Made by a program: the position numbers and the translations under genes. Positions 8,560 to 21,300 of a DNA stretch of 64,000 bases are shown piece after piece; the first letter of the stretch is position 1; the number at the start of each line of letters is the position of its first letter. The notes under the pieces were generated by a model. It worked only from the letters and a program-made list of their open reading frames with translations. It had not been told where the DNA came from and searched no databases. The stretch covers positions 1 to 64,000 of the forward strand of contig NW_020825619.1 in NCBI RefSeq assembly GCF_003286085.1, given 5' to 3'. The DNA comes from Drosophila persimilis. Its lineage: Eukaryota > Arthropoda > Insecta > Diptera > Drosophilidae.

Positions 8560-11500
8560 TTAGTCTTCTGCCTCTCTAACATTAACTAAAATTCCACTAT
8601 GATAACTATAGATAGTCTCAAAGGTGCGCGCGGTGGCCCTGCTATCGGAAATGTTTGAAAACGCCCAGTCAATATGCGTATCGCAATTGGTTGTGGACGA
8701 GTTCAAATCTAACAATGACCTACAATTCCTTTCTGAAAGGAATTCATAAATTTTCTTACAGCAACCTGAAAGGGTACGAAGGCATAAATTAAAATCTCCT
8801 AACACTACGGAATTTCTGTCTAAAAATGGATGCCGTTGAAATAAGACCTCAAATTCTGCTTCGAACTTTCGCAACGGATACGTGGGGGTTCTGTAAATAA
8901 CAATAAAACCGACAGATTTGTACTTAAACAAAGCATACTCGAACACTGGAGATGCTAAGTTCCCGGAATCCGCATAATATCGATTACTTTCAATAATACT
9001 ACAATGATTCAAAAGTTCATTCCTAACGAATATTAGAATGCCTCTTTTCGGTCTAGCTCCGCTGGCTACGCACTGGCAATCTAACCGCACTGCTGTGGAG
9101 AAGCCAGGAATATTATAAGCTTCATTAGAGTATGTGGAAGCCTCAACGAAGCACAAAATAGAAGATTTGAGCATTAGCTGATCAGAACAGACATCGATAA
9201 AATGGCAGTGCAAGCTTTCCGTATTATGGAAGAAAATATTTAATTCGGACGGATTGAGTAAACAATCGAAGTGGGTGTGAAGTAACTTAGCGGAACGCAA
9301 GTTCTCCATCTCTTTCGCGACAGGACAGTCCCGCTTGGGTCTCGAAGGAATGAGTGGTCCAACGATATAAACTACAAGCTACATACAATGCTTCTTTTTG
9401 CATATTGGATGAAGTGTGGACGACCACTTTGCTGTATGTTGCTCCCTGACTCTTATGAATAGTTATAGCTTCAGCAGCTACAATCGGAAACTGTTTTCGG
9501 TCAATAGTAACTTGTTCATTTTGATGGTATTGAAAACTTTTTGTAGTTTTCTGAACTGGGGTCCAAGAAGATTCGTTACTATGGCTGCGCTTTGACCGTG
9601 CGTTAACTCCTACGCTTTCCTCGAGAAAATGTATCCAAAGAAGTTCGGGAGTATTGGATGAGCTGAGATCTATCTGCATTAAAACACCAGTGGCTCCGTT
9701 AACAAGACCATCTGATGTATCTACATTGACTGTCATCATATATTTAGCCGTGGTTTTGAGAACCAATGAAGTGCACAAGCCTTGTGTATTCGAAGTTTTG
9801 AAACTCTTAACAGAGTCCAGATATTTTGTTTTGATGTCTGGGTTAAGATGCTCGGCTTTGATGGAGTCTAAAGCTATTGAAGTATATTCTGCAGTCATAA
9901 TCGATGATAGCTTCTCCTTATTGTACTTATCTGTCTCGCTATTGCTATAAAATAAGTGGATCGCATCTGTTGGTGCTTCACTGCCGTGAACTATTCGGTC
10001 CCTAAGCAATTGAATATCTTCTGACGTCATTACGGCCGATGCCATGTTATTTAGTGCGGTTGCAAAAGGTTGGTCATCTCGCTGTCGCATTATCTCTGTA
10101 AGTTCGAAAAACTTGAAGCCATCCCAGAGACTAGAGCCAACTATCGCACTGTATGGATTATGCGCTCCTGATGAGGATTTGAATATCCAACGATCACCTA
10201 CTGGACATAACTGCCTTAGATCGCCAAACACGATAACAGAAATGCCACCGAAAGGACTCTCGGGCCTTGAAAATATTTGTTTTAGACGCATATCCAAATA
10301 TGAAAACATTTTTTCACCGACCATAGAAATTTCGTCAATTATAAGAATTTTAAGATCAATAAATCTTGAACGCAAGGTATTTAACAAATCTGGACCCAAT
10401 TGTTTAAAAGCATGGTTGGATTGATTGAGAGGTAAAGAAAACATTGAGTGAAGTGTGGCACCTCCAATACCAAATGCAGCTTTTCCTGTGGGAGCACACA
10501 GCAGAACTTTAACCGTTTCTGGGTTAGATCCTGGTCTACGATTAAACTCCTGGGAAATGGTCTGAAAAATGGTAGATATGGTTCTACTCTTGCCGACGCC
10601 TGCGCCGCCACCTACAAACTCATAAAAAACTGCCTTATTTCTCACATTATGCAGAACATGGGTGAGATAGGTTTTTTGCTTCAAATTAAGCGATCTAATC
10701 AAATTAGCTAAAATATTAAGGGAAACAATAGGAGGAAGCTTAATTAATCGAATACTTCTATCTTGATCCGCTGCCTGGTCATTCAAGTTCAAAACATTTA
10801 TCTGGGAACTTATTTCTGGAATCGCTAAAGCCCTAAACTCCTCAGCAATTGCCTCATCAACTACCTCTTCACCTTCCTCCCTATTCTCTTCGGCTTCCAT
10901 GGCCACCTAAGCGCGTCTTCCAAATCTCCTAATGCATTGAATTTTTGGAAATTTGAATTTACCAACTCCTGATGATTATTATAAAGATCCTCGCAATTTA
11001 CGCTCACTAAATCTTTCTCTTCATCTCTCCACGGATAAAACAGCATAGCTAATGCTCTAAAATAGTTTGACCTATCTGTATTTATATTAAACCTCATATA
11101 TTTTAAAATGGACGGCTTAGTTCTTTCCCTAATAAAACCACTATTATCGCGGAGAGGGATAAAAACTTTTACTTGTGCCTCATTTTCTTCGTCCTCTTCA
11201 TCATCTCTATTTTGGCAGGTTCTTTTCCCGTTTTTAGAAAATTCATAATTTGCTGCAAAATCGGCTAGACACAGGCCCTCAAGATCAGTTGGTCTTTGTT
11301 CATACCGCTCCAGCAATCCTTTGACGAATATGTCAGTGGACTCCTGATGCATATTTTGTAGGATGCTTGTGGATTTGAGCATTCGAACTCGTTGCTCTGG
11401 AGGGAAAGTATTTACTTGAACACATTTGTTGCTAGTTCCGGACAACGGAATTCCTAGACAACAATATACGGCTTCCTGAGCAGATATCTCAGTGCCAGAA

Positions 11501-11760
11501 ATAAATTTGTGACCAATATGCTGTAGCTTTTGTCTAATCGTGTAATTGCCCCCTTGAACTTCTTTTGCCGCCTCGCGCATAAGCTTTGAAATACCCCTTT
11601 GGGTTTTATTTATATAATTATACCCGGTACTCGAAGAGTATAGGGGTATATTAGATTTGTGGTGAAAATGGATGTGTGTAACGTCCAGAAGGAATCGTTT
11701 CCGACCCCATAAAGTATATATATTCTTGATCAGCATCAATAGCAGAGTCGATTGAGCCAT
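8560..11760 (-). pseudogene. Helicase-EEP half with two frameshifts
   Basis: C-terminal half of the transposase, broken in two places. A one-base deletion near 10903 (ggccacc instead of ggccctcc) separates the N-terminal linker from the helicase. A 23-bp deletion near 9368 removes residues in the last helicase motif (SRATSANGLYIVG in intact copies) and shifts frame before the EEP domain. Between them the Walker A (GGGAGVGKS), Walker B (IIDEISM) and motif III (GDLRQLCPV) are readable. The EEP part (8560-9309) keeps GDFN and the THIDW motif. The first about 45 codons, from the ATG at 11760, are read backward through the neighbouring element's 5' terminus, so that start is accidental. Confidence 0.9.
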
Positions 11761-14281
11761 GTCTGTCTGTCCGTCCGTCCGTCTGTCCGTCTGTCCGTCC
11801 CCTTCAGCGCCTAATGCTCAAAGACTATAAGAGCTAGAGCAACGATGTTTTGGATCCAGACTTCTGTGATATGTCACTGCTCCAAAAATATTTCAAAACT
11901 TTGCCCCGCCCACTTCCGCCCCCACAAAGAGCGAAAATCTGTGGCATCCACAATTTTAAAGATACGAGAAAACTAAAAACGCAGAATCGTAGAAGATGAC
12001 TATATCTTCTAGAGTGCAAAATCTGAACCAGATCGTATAATTATTACAGCCAGAATCAAGAAAACAATTTCACTCTTTCTCGCTCTGTCTCTCTCTAACA
12101 CACAGGTTTCATGGTCGGTTTTGCCAATTGCAAAATATGAGTTCAAGGATCTCAGAACCTATAAGAGCCAGAGCAACCAAATTTGGTATCCACACTCCTG
12201 TGATATCGGACCTTGATAGTTTCGTGTCAAAATTGCGCCACACCCCCTTCCGCCTCCGCAAAGGACGAAAATCTGGGGCGTCCACAAATCTCTGAGACTA
12301 TTAAGGCTAGAGCAGCCAAATTTGGTATCCACACTCCTGTTAGATCTCACTATAAAACGTATATCTCGAAATTTCGTCCCACCCCCTTCCGCCCCCACAA
12401 AGGACGAAAATCTGTGGCATCCACAATTTTGAAGATACGAGAAAACTAAAAAAGCACAATCATAGAGAATGACCATATCTATGAGATTGCTGAATCTGGA
12501 TCAGATCGGATCATTTGTATAGCCAAAAGGAGCAAAACAATTGGCAGTGGCTACGCAGCTATGCGTTCGCCCTCTCTATCTCCCTCTCTCTCTATCTCTC
12601 TGCCCTGAAAAAAATAAAAACAACCCCCGGCAATGCAAGCCCTAACTGCTGGCAGGCGATGTCTTCTTCTTTGTTTTACGCTCAACGTTCTGACCAATAC
12701 CCCTTTACCCGATGCCCCTCTCTCTTCAAACAAGCGCACCGCGGTGTCTGCCCCTCCCACATTAACAAATCAATCTTTCCATTTGCCTACAAAGAGACTA
12801 AATAGAGAGAGACACACAGCATGCCCAGCAATATCACTTGTCCAAAGAGGAAGAGCAAGAGCAATGAACATAAATATGTAAATAAATAAATAAATAAATA
12901 AACATTATATAGTATGTGTATATGCAGCTGTTTGAATGAGCCGTTATGGTTAGGGAGTGGAAGGGGGACCAGCGAATGCAAGTGTGAAACTCATATATGT
13001 AAATGCCAATAGAAAGAATGAGAATTGTCTGTAAAAAAAAACCGCGAAATCTAAACACCAGGGGCTCTCTCACTCTTTCCGCAAATCAAAAAGAGGGAGA
13101 GAGCATCACCCAGGCCCAGGCAATTGGTAAACAATTTGTTAACCGTTACAGTAAGGGAGGGGGACACGAAAATGTTTTTACTCCAAATATGCGTATGGAA
13201 GAAATGAGAAAAAAGCCGCTCCATTTTTTTGCGTTATTTGAGTTATTCTCTCAGTTCTCTGTCCCACACAGACAAGTGTTCTCTCAATAGAGCAAATATC
13301 CATACATACAAAAGCTGAAAATGTCAAACAATGTGACGTCATCACCACAGCTGCTCTCTTTCAGCGATTATCATACGGCACCTCATTGGTGAATTCACTT
13401 TCTATGTCTATTTGGAAAACATGAATTCAATTGTCCGTTTGTTCCGCAAGCTTCTCTGCCCCACTCAGAAAAGAGTTCTCCCAACTGTCTGTTCACATCC
13501 TTACACATTTACATATGGATGCAAGTGTCTTTATTAACAAGATGACGTCATCACCACACTTGCTGTCTTTCGGCGATTATCATACGCCACCTTATTCGTG
13601 CATTCACCATGTAAGAGTCTTTCCGCATGCTTTGACTGCGTTCTCTCTTTTTTGAGTGACTCACTCGTAAAAAGACCGCGAAATCTCAATAGGCCGTGTT
13701 TTGGTGGGACCAGTTGATATCGAGCCAGGCAGAGCGATAGAGACTTTTTTCCGATTACTGATTTCGAATTAAACCCATTCAAACTAGTTTAGCTTTTAAC
13801 TTATTAAATAAAAGTAGTGCTTGCTTATTAAGGTATAGGGCCTTAGTTTTTCTGCGCCGATCGTTAGTTAGAAACTAATAACAGTTGTTAACTTTCGTCG
13901 TTGCTTCGCGCGCTTTTCGGTGCCTCTGCTGGCGTCACTGGAGGCTGAGGCCGGACGTCGCTGCCTGCATAGCGGCTGAGGACGGACGTCGCTGCTGCGC
14001 TCGCCAGGGGACGTCGCTGCCACCGATTGCTGACGCTTTGGGAAGTTAAAAGTTAATTTACATTAATTATATATTATATATATGTATATTATATATTATA
14101 TATATATTTTATATATATATATATAATTATAGTTTTATAATATATATACATATATAAATATATATTATATTGTATTTCATTATTAGTTATATTATTATTA
14201 CTATTATATGTATATATTATATTCTTACTATATAGTTTTTCTTATTTTTCTTGTTTAATTATATTTTACATACATTTTGTC
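11619..14281 (+). promoter_or_regulatory. Element 5' non-coding region
   Basis: Same order of blocks as at 2169-4862: terminus, 40-bp GTCY tract (11761-11800), three INE-1-like blocks, CT-rich run, AAAT tract, duplicated CRE-like module, three GACGTCGCTGC copies and AT-rich spacer. It differs by the 26-bp deletion near 12750 and by a shorter AT spacer. Confidence 0.7.
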
Positions 14282-14739
14282 ATGCCTCGTAGGCTATCTG
14301 CTTCTCAGCAGTCTCAGAGACGCAAATTGAGAAACAGATCAAATAGAGATAGAAATTTAGGAAATTTAGAAAATATCGAGTTGATTGAAAATAGGGAACT
14401 TGTAATAGCTGCACCCCCTGAGTTCGTTGAACCAGTTAGAAACCAAGAGCTAGAGACGGAAGGACTAAATCAAGAGACTGCTTGGCAGGTTTCCGGTGTA
14501 GGTCAGGAAGAGCAGGCAGCCGTCGCTGGCGAGCAGGTAGAGAATGCACAGAATAGACGACAAGTGTCCGTGCGTCAGTCCGTACGTTTACGGAACCAAC
14601 ATGTAGAGAATATAGAAGAAAGAGTAGAATTGAGAACACGACAGGGGCAAGTGGTCAACACTGAGCGTCGGTTCAAACGCAGAAGGAGCCAAAGGTATAG
14701 GGCTACAGAGCAGGCACAAAATACCGCCGAACATGTACT

Positions 14740-15370
14740 GAGACGAACAGACTCTCGCATTAGACATGAGGAGCAAGTGGCCGATACTGTGCGTCGGTCC
14801 AGACGTAGACAGGACTCGGAATATAGGGCACGAGAGCAAGAACAAAATACAGGAGAACATATAGTTAGAAGAACAGATGCACAGATTAGACATGAGGAGC
14901 AAGTGGCCGATACTGTGCGTCGGTCCAGACGGAGACAGGACCCTGACTATAGGACAAGAGAGCAGGAAGCAGAACACTGTAGAACATATAGTTAGACGAA
15001 CAGACGCACAGATTAGACACGAGGAGCAAGTGGCCGATACTGTGCGTCGGTCCAGACGGAGACAGGACTCGGAATATAGGGCCCGAGAGCAAGAACAGAA
15101 CACTGTAGATCATATAGTTAGGCGAACAGACGCACAGATTAGACACGAGGAGCAAGTGGCCGATACTGTGCGTCGGTCCAGACGTAGACAGGACTCGGAA
15201 TATAGGGCACGAGAGCAAGAACAGAAGACAGGAGAACATTTAGTTAGGCGAACAGACGCCCAGATTAGACATGAGGAGCAAGTGGCCAATACTGTGCGTC
15301 GGTCCAGACGTAGACAGGACTTGGACTATAGGACAAGAGAGCAAGAACGGAATACAGAGAGGCGACAACG
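14740..15370 (+). repeat. 126-bp coding tandem repeat (5 units)
   Basis: Five units, ending in the DLDY variant that closes the array in every copy. The frameshifting base lies within the array, as expected if such arrays mutate by slippage or unequal exchange. One unit has an 'agaagacagg' variant near 15222. Confidence 0.85.
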
Positions 15371-17794
15371 CATACGTTTAAATAATGAAAGGAGACGCAT
15401 GTTAGAAAGAGATCAGGATAGACTTCGCAGGGTCCAAGAAAGGAGCTTAGTAGATCGTAGGCGTATCTCGCGAGCGCGAGACACTCTGGCACGCCAAGCT
15501 GCTCGTGCTGCAGCACGACAGTTAGAAATTGACGCTGCCAGAACCGCTAGTCAAAGAGTTAGCCAATATAGGAGCGATAGCAGCAATAGAGTTGAGCAAA
15601 ATTTAAGAAACGCCTCCCGAATGCAGCAGGAACGAGCAAATATCTCCCAGGAAGATAGGGCTCAGATAGAACCCAGAATCAGGCTTAGTGGCCTAGAAGC
15701 TCTGAAAGTAGTTTATAACAGGAATGTAAAGCTGGGTCCTGATCAGGTTTGCCTTTCTTGCAAAGGCCTGTGGTTCCCCAAACAAATTTGTAAGATTCCT
15801 CGCGTCCTTTTAGAAAGTGATTGCGAGTTTAGTGCTGAAATTTTCGCTCTTGAAAGCCTTTTAGAATTCCCTTCTGATTGCCCAACATTAAAATTCTGCA
15901 GAACATGTCATAGCAACATTAAGAAGCGTATAAAGCCTAAGCTTTTCTTCAATGAATTAGATTTCCCCACGCTGCCCGACTGCTTGAAGGGGCTTACTCC
16001 ATTAGAGGAACGACTGATTTCTCCTCGACTTCCATTTATGATAATTAAGCCTATATTGCCTGGGGGGCGAGGTCAAAATTCCATTAAAAGGGCAGTGGTA
16101 AACGTCCCTATTTCGGTAAGCGATATCGTGAAGGAGCTTCCACGAGCTTTCCATGAAGCCCAGGTAATTCAGCTCCACCTCAAACGCAGAAAAGAGTATC
16201 TTCATGCTTTCATGGCTGAAACCATTAGACCTTCCAAAATTTTTGAAGCACTTCGTTATTTAGTTACCACAGATTTGTATAAAAAGCATAATGTTGTAGT
16301 TAACGAGCAATGGATCTCTGGTTTCACATCCGATCCGTAGCATCTCAAGCAGACGCAGCCTTTTTAGAAAGTATGCAGAATAGAGATAGGAATGTAGATA
16401 CGGAGCCGGCCCATCCCGACGAGGAAGTAGAAGCCGAAGAGCTCAACCCTGGAGGTCAGGAAACTCTGCTTGAAAACAACATACCATTTGATGATAGGAT
16501 TATCAAAATCGCACCAGGTCAAGGCCAACGACCTCTCGACATGATTCTAGACATTGACTCGGAAGAGTTATCCTTTCCCACTATTTATGCAGGCGTCAAA
16601 AGACAATCTTCGCAAAGTTTTACAACCATTGTTAGATCAGAGATTCGAAATGTAGATAGGAGAGGTTGTAGAACTGACAAACTATTCTTCAATTATAAGA
16701 AGTTAGAACTCATTAAGATTCGAAATAATATTTCAATCTGCTTACGTAAGCGGTGCACTTCCAGTGCAGTAACGGCAGCTAACGCTCTTAATGAGAATTT
16801 CATAGGGGGGCTTATTAACCACGATGAGGGATATAGGGTTCTTCGCGATATTCGATCGTCTCCGGCTCACTGGGAGGATGAAAAGAAGAAGGTTATGGCC
16901 ATGATTCGTCAGTTCGGCCTGCCGACTTTTTTCATTACTCTGTCTGCTGCTGAAACGCGGTGGCCAGAGTTGCTTGTTTTGCTCAAAAAAAACGTAGATA
17001 GGGAGATCATTAGCGAAGAAGAAGCAATGAATCTACCCTACACCGAAAAGGAGCGTCTTATCAGGGCAGATCCAGTTACTTGTGCTAGGTATTTCGATTA
17101 TAGGTATCGCGAGATTTTAAAAGTTATGAGGAATCGGGAGGGCATTTTCGGGGAAAACTTCGTCATCAAATATTATTGGCGTGTTGAATTCCAACAAAGA
17201 GGTTCCCCCCATATTCACGGCATGTTTTGGCTGAAAGATGCCCCAGCAGTGGACTTAACCAGTACAGAGTCAATTTCAACAGTTATAGCCTTCATTAACA
17301 AACATATTACAGTAGATGTCACAGACTCTGAATTAGCTCCGTATGTTGAATACCAAAAGCATCGGCATAAGGACATGTCATGTCTTAAAAAAGCCAATAA
17401 AAGTGGAAAAAAAGTTTGTAGATTCGGTATTCCATACCCTCCAATGCCCCAAACGGAGATATTGAGTCCACTGCCAGAGGAAACTCCGAACCTTGATTTT
17501 CACCAAGGAAATTTTAAGAAAATTCAAGACCTACTGAATTCTGATCAATCCTCTGATATGATTGATCACTTGAGCATATTTGAGAACTTTCTTTCGCACG
17601 AACAAGTGAGCCTCAATTACGAGGACTACAAATATGCAATTTCTTCTGGTTTAAAGAAACCACACATTTTTCTAAAAAGGTCATTTGCTGAAATTTGCAT
17701 TAATGCTTATAATAAACACATCATTTCAATGCAAAGGGCCAATATGGATATCCAATACATTTTGGACCCTTATGCATGCTGTAGCTATATAATA

Positions 17795-18347
17795 AACGAG
17801 GGGGAACGTTGTGAGCCGCGGCAAAGGCCGCGGCTCTACTTTATACCCGGTACTCAGTCAGTATATACGTGAGCTTATGATCTACATACATGAATGTAAG
17901 TTATAAAATATATTTTATACGTAAACGCCGCTCGAATTAGCTCCCAATTTAATACATTAAATTGGTACCCAGGGAACACCACGGGGAGGCCATCACGATG
18001 CAATGGGGTCACTCTAGCCAAAATATAATCTTGGGGACCTACGAGTCGACTTGAGCTGCTTTTAAAAGCATTTTTAAGCTCCATATTCCCCAAAAATTTA
18101 AAAAAAGGATTCCAATCCTTTATAAAAAATAAAAAATATCTAAACTAACAAGAATACCTATATACATACATAGAAATGATTAATAATAAAACTATTTCAA
18201 CCTTAACTTAATTAACAAAATAATAAAACGGATAAAAATAAAAAAGGTTTAACAAAGGTAAAGACTAAAGAATTAATATAATTCAGAATACGGCTAAATA
18301 ATACAAAATATTAAATATTTACACTAATGCCTGATTACCAAAAAAGT
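17795..18347 (-). terminator. Element 3' non-coding region and terminus
   Basis: Equivalent to 8007-8559 and nearly identical to it. Terminal hairpin at 17813-17836, subterminal repeat at 17842-17855. No gene is recognised. Confidence 0.7.
17813..17836 (-). repeat. 3'-terminal hairpin of Helentron
   Basis: Perfect 10-bp GC stem with a 4-nt loop, 18 bp from the element end, identical to the other copies. Confidence 0.9.
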
Positions 18348-21300
18348 TTAGTCTTCTGCCTCTCTAACATTAACTAAAATTCCACTATGATAACTATAGA
18401 TAGTCTCAAAGGTGCGCGCGGTGGCCCTGCTATCGGAAATGTTTGAAAACGCCCAGTCAATATGCGTATCGCAATTGGTTGTGGACGAGTTCAAATCTAA
18501 CAATGACCTACAATTCCTTTCTGAAAGGAATTCATAAATTTTCTTACAGCAACCTGAAAGGGTACGAAGGCATAAATTAAAATCTCCTAACACTACGGAA
18601 TTTCTATCTAAAAATGGATGCCGTTGAAATAAGACCTCAAATTCTGCTTCGAACTTTCGCAACGGATACGTGGGGGTTCTGTAAATAACAATAAAACCGA
18701 CAGATTTGTACTTAAACAAAGCATACTCGAACACTGGAGATGCTAAGTTCCCGGAATCCGCATAATATCGATTACTTTCAATAATACTACAATGATTCAA
18801 AAGTTCATTCCTAACGAATATTAGAATGCCTCTTTTCGGTCTAGCTCCGCTGGCTACGCACTGGCAATCTAACCGCACTGCTGTGGAGAAGCCAGGAATA
18901 TTATAAGCTTCATTAGAGTATGTGGAAGCCTCAACGAAGCACAAAATAGAAGATTTGAGCATTAGCTGATCAGAACAGACATCGATAAAATGGCAGTGCA
19001 AGCTTTCCGTATTATGGAAGAAAATATTTAATTCGGACGGATTGAGTAAACAATCGAAGTGGGTGTGAAGTAACTTAGCGGAACGCAAGTTCTCCATCTC
19101 TTTCGCGACAGGACAGTCCCGCTTGGGTCTCGAAGGAATGAGTGGTCCAACGATATAAAGTCCGTTCGCACTGGTGGCCCTACTACAAGCTACATACAAT
19201 GCTTCTTTTTGCATATTGGATGAAGTGTGGACGACCACTTTGCTGTATGTTGCTCCCTGACTCTTATGAATAGTTATAGCTTCAGCAGCTACAATAGGAA
19301 ACTGTTTTCGGTCAATAGTAACTTGTTCATTTTGATGGTATTGAAAACTTTTTGTAGTTTTCTGAACTGGGGTCCAAGAAGATTCGTTACTATGGCTGCG
19401 CTTTGACCGTGCGTTAACTCCTACGCTTTCCTCGAGAAAATGTATCCAAAGAAGTTCGGGAGTATTGGATGAGCTGAGATCTATCTGCATTAAAACACCA
19501 GTGGCTCCGTTAACAAGACCATCTGATGTATCTACATTGACTGTCATCATATATTTAGCCGTGGTTTTGAGAACCAATGAAGTGCACAAGCCTTGTGTAT
19601 TCGAAGTTTTGAAACTCTTAACAGAGTCCAGATATTTTGTTTTGATGTCTGGGTTAAGATGCTCGGCTTTGATGGAGTCTAAAGCTATTGAAGTATATTC
19701 TGCAGTCATAATCGATGATAGCTTCTCCTTATTGTACTTATCTGTCTCGCTATTGCTATAAAATAAGTGGATCGCATCTGTTGGTGCTTCACTGCCGTGA
19801 ACTATTCGGTCCCTAAGCAATTGAATATCTTCTGACGTCATTACGGCCGATGCCATGTTATTTAGTGCGGTTGCAAAAGGTTGGTCATCTCGCTGTCGCA
19901 TTATCTCTGTAAGTTCGAAAAACTTGAAGCCATCCCAGAGACTAGAGCCAACTATCGCACTGTATGGATTATGCGCTCCTGATGAGGATTTGAATATCCA
20001 ACGATCACCTACTGGACATAACTGCCTTAGATCGCCAAACACGATAACAGAAATGCCACCGAAAGGACTCTCGGGCCTTGAAAATATTTGTTTTAGACGC
20101 ATATCCAAATATGAAAACATTTTTTCACCGACCATAGAAATTTCGTCAATTATAAGAATTTTAAGATCAATAAATCTTGAACGCAAGGTAATTAACAAAT
20201 CTGGACCCAATTGTTTAAAAGCATGGTTGGATTGATTGAGAGGTAAAGAAAACATTGAGTGAAGTGTGGCACCTCCAATACCAAATGCAGCTTTTCCTGT
20301 GGGAGCACACAGCAGAACTTTAACCGTTTCTGGGTTAGATCCTGGTCTACGATTAAACTCCTGGGAAATGGTCTGAAAAATGGTAGATATGGTTCTACTC
20401 TTGCCGACGCCTGCGCCGCCACCTACAAACTCATAAAAAACTGCCTTATTTCTCACATTATGCAGAACATGGGTGAGATAGGTTTTTTGCTTCAAATTAA
20501 GCGATCTAATCAAATTAGCTAAAATATTAAGGGAAACAATAGGAGGAAGCTTGATTAATCGAATACTTCTATCTTGATCCGCTGCCTGGTCATTCAAGTT
20601 CAAAACATTTATCTGGGAACTTATTTCTGGAATCGCTAAAGCCCTAAACTCCTCAGCAATTGCCTCATCAACTACCTCTTCACCTTCCTCCCTATTCTCT
20701 TCGGCTTCCATGGCCCTCCTAAGCGCGTCTTCCAAATCTCCTAATGCATTGAATTTTTGCAAATTTGAATTTACCAACTCCTGATGATTATTATAAAGAT
20801 CCTCGCAATTTACGCTCACTAAATCTTTCTCTTCATCTCTCCACGGATAAAACAGCATAGCTAATGCTCTAAAATAGTTTGACCTATCTGTATTTATATT
20901 AAACCTCATATATTTTAAAATGGACGGCTTAGTTCTTTCCCTAATAAAACCACTATTATCGCGGAGAGGGATAAAAACTTCTACTTGTGCCTCATTTTCT
21001 TCGTCCTCTTCATCATCTCTATTTTGGCAGGTTCTTTTCCCGTTTTTAGAAAATTCATAATTTGCTGCAAAATCGGCTGGACACAGGCCCTCAAGATCAG
21101 TTGGTCTTTGTTCAGACCGCTCCAGCAATCCTTTGACGAATATGTCAGTGGACTCCTGATGCATATTTTGTAGGATGCTTGTGGATTTGAGCATTCGAAC
21201 TCGTTGCTCTGGAGGGAAAGTATTTACTTGAACACATTTGTTGCTAGTTCCGGACAACGGAATTCCTAGACAACAATATACGGCTTCCTGAGCAGATATC

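Larger units (their letters stand above)
8007..11618 (-). mobile_element. Helentron 3' half (B half), inverted; nest level 3
   Basis: Reading the minus strand, this starts at the self-insertion site (Asn-Tyr-Ile-Asn-Lys), runs through helicase and EEP and ends at the 3' terminus. It lies exactly between two plus-strand A halves. In the nested model its 5' half is the A' at 59918-64000, some 48 kb away. Its coding frame has two damage points, described under the pseudogene. Confidence 0.85.
11619..17794 (+). mobile_element. Helentron 5' half (A half), nest level 4
   Basis: From the 5' terminus (tatacccggtactcgaag) to the self-insertion site. The 5' region has a private deletion of about 26 bp near 12750 relative to the other copies (gtctgcccctcccac). 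Its partner B half in the nested model is 56282-59917. Both ends join neighbours at the same bases as the other copies. Confidence 0.85.
14282..17872 (+). pseudogene. Rep half with two frameshifts
   Basis: Same product as the Rep half at 4863-8084 but with five units of the 42-residue repeat. A one-base insertion near 14970 (caggaagcag for caggagcag), inside the third repeat unit, shifts frame. A 10-bp deletion near 16334 (cgatccgtag) shifts it again, just upstream of the nuclease domain. The pieces are 14282-14995, 14877-16340 and 16310-17872. The last piece still carries the complete HUH domain with GSPHIHG and the first catalytic tyrosine, then the foreign tail from the inverted neighbour. 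A private Arg-for-Gly substitution (SIKRAVV) lies near 16087. Confidence 0.9.

Noticed and set aside
4863-11760. Two separate convergent genes (Rep and helicase-EEP) as the natural gene plan of the element
   Set aside because: The copy at 34437-41168 joins both in one frame with a canonical Y-x3-Y-x2-K motif at the join, and every split has complete element termini at the break. Insertion explains this; a precise fusion would need exact removal of both ends.
14588-15239. Long frames antisense to the 42-residue repeat (for example MFSCILFLLSCPIF..., also at 24432, 30669, 40086, 50019, 62426)
   Set aside because: They are the reverse reading of the low-stop repeat DNA, grow with unit number and show no domain.
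14740-15370. CRISPR-like regular repeats
   Set aside because: The 126-bp units are contiguous, coding and without unique spacers.
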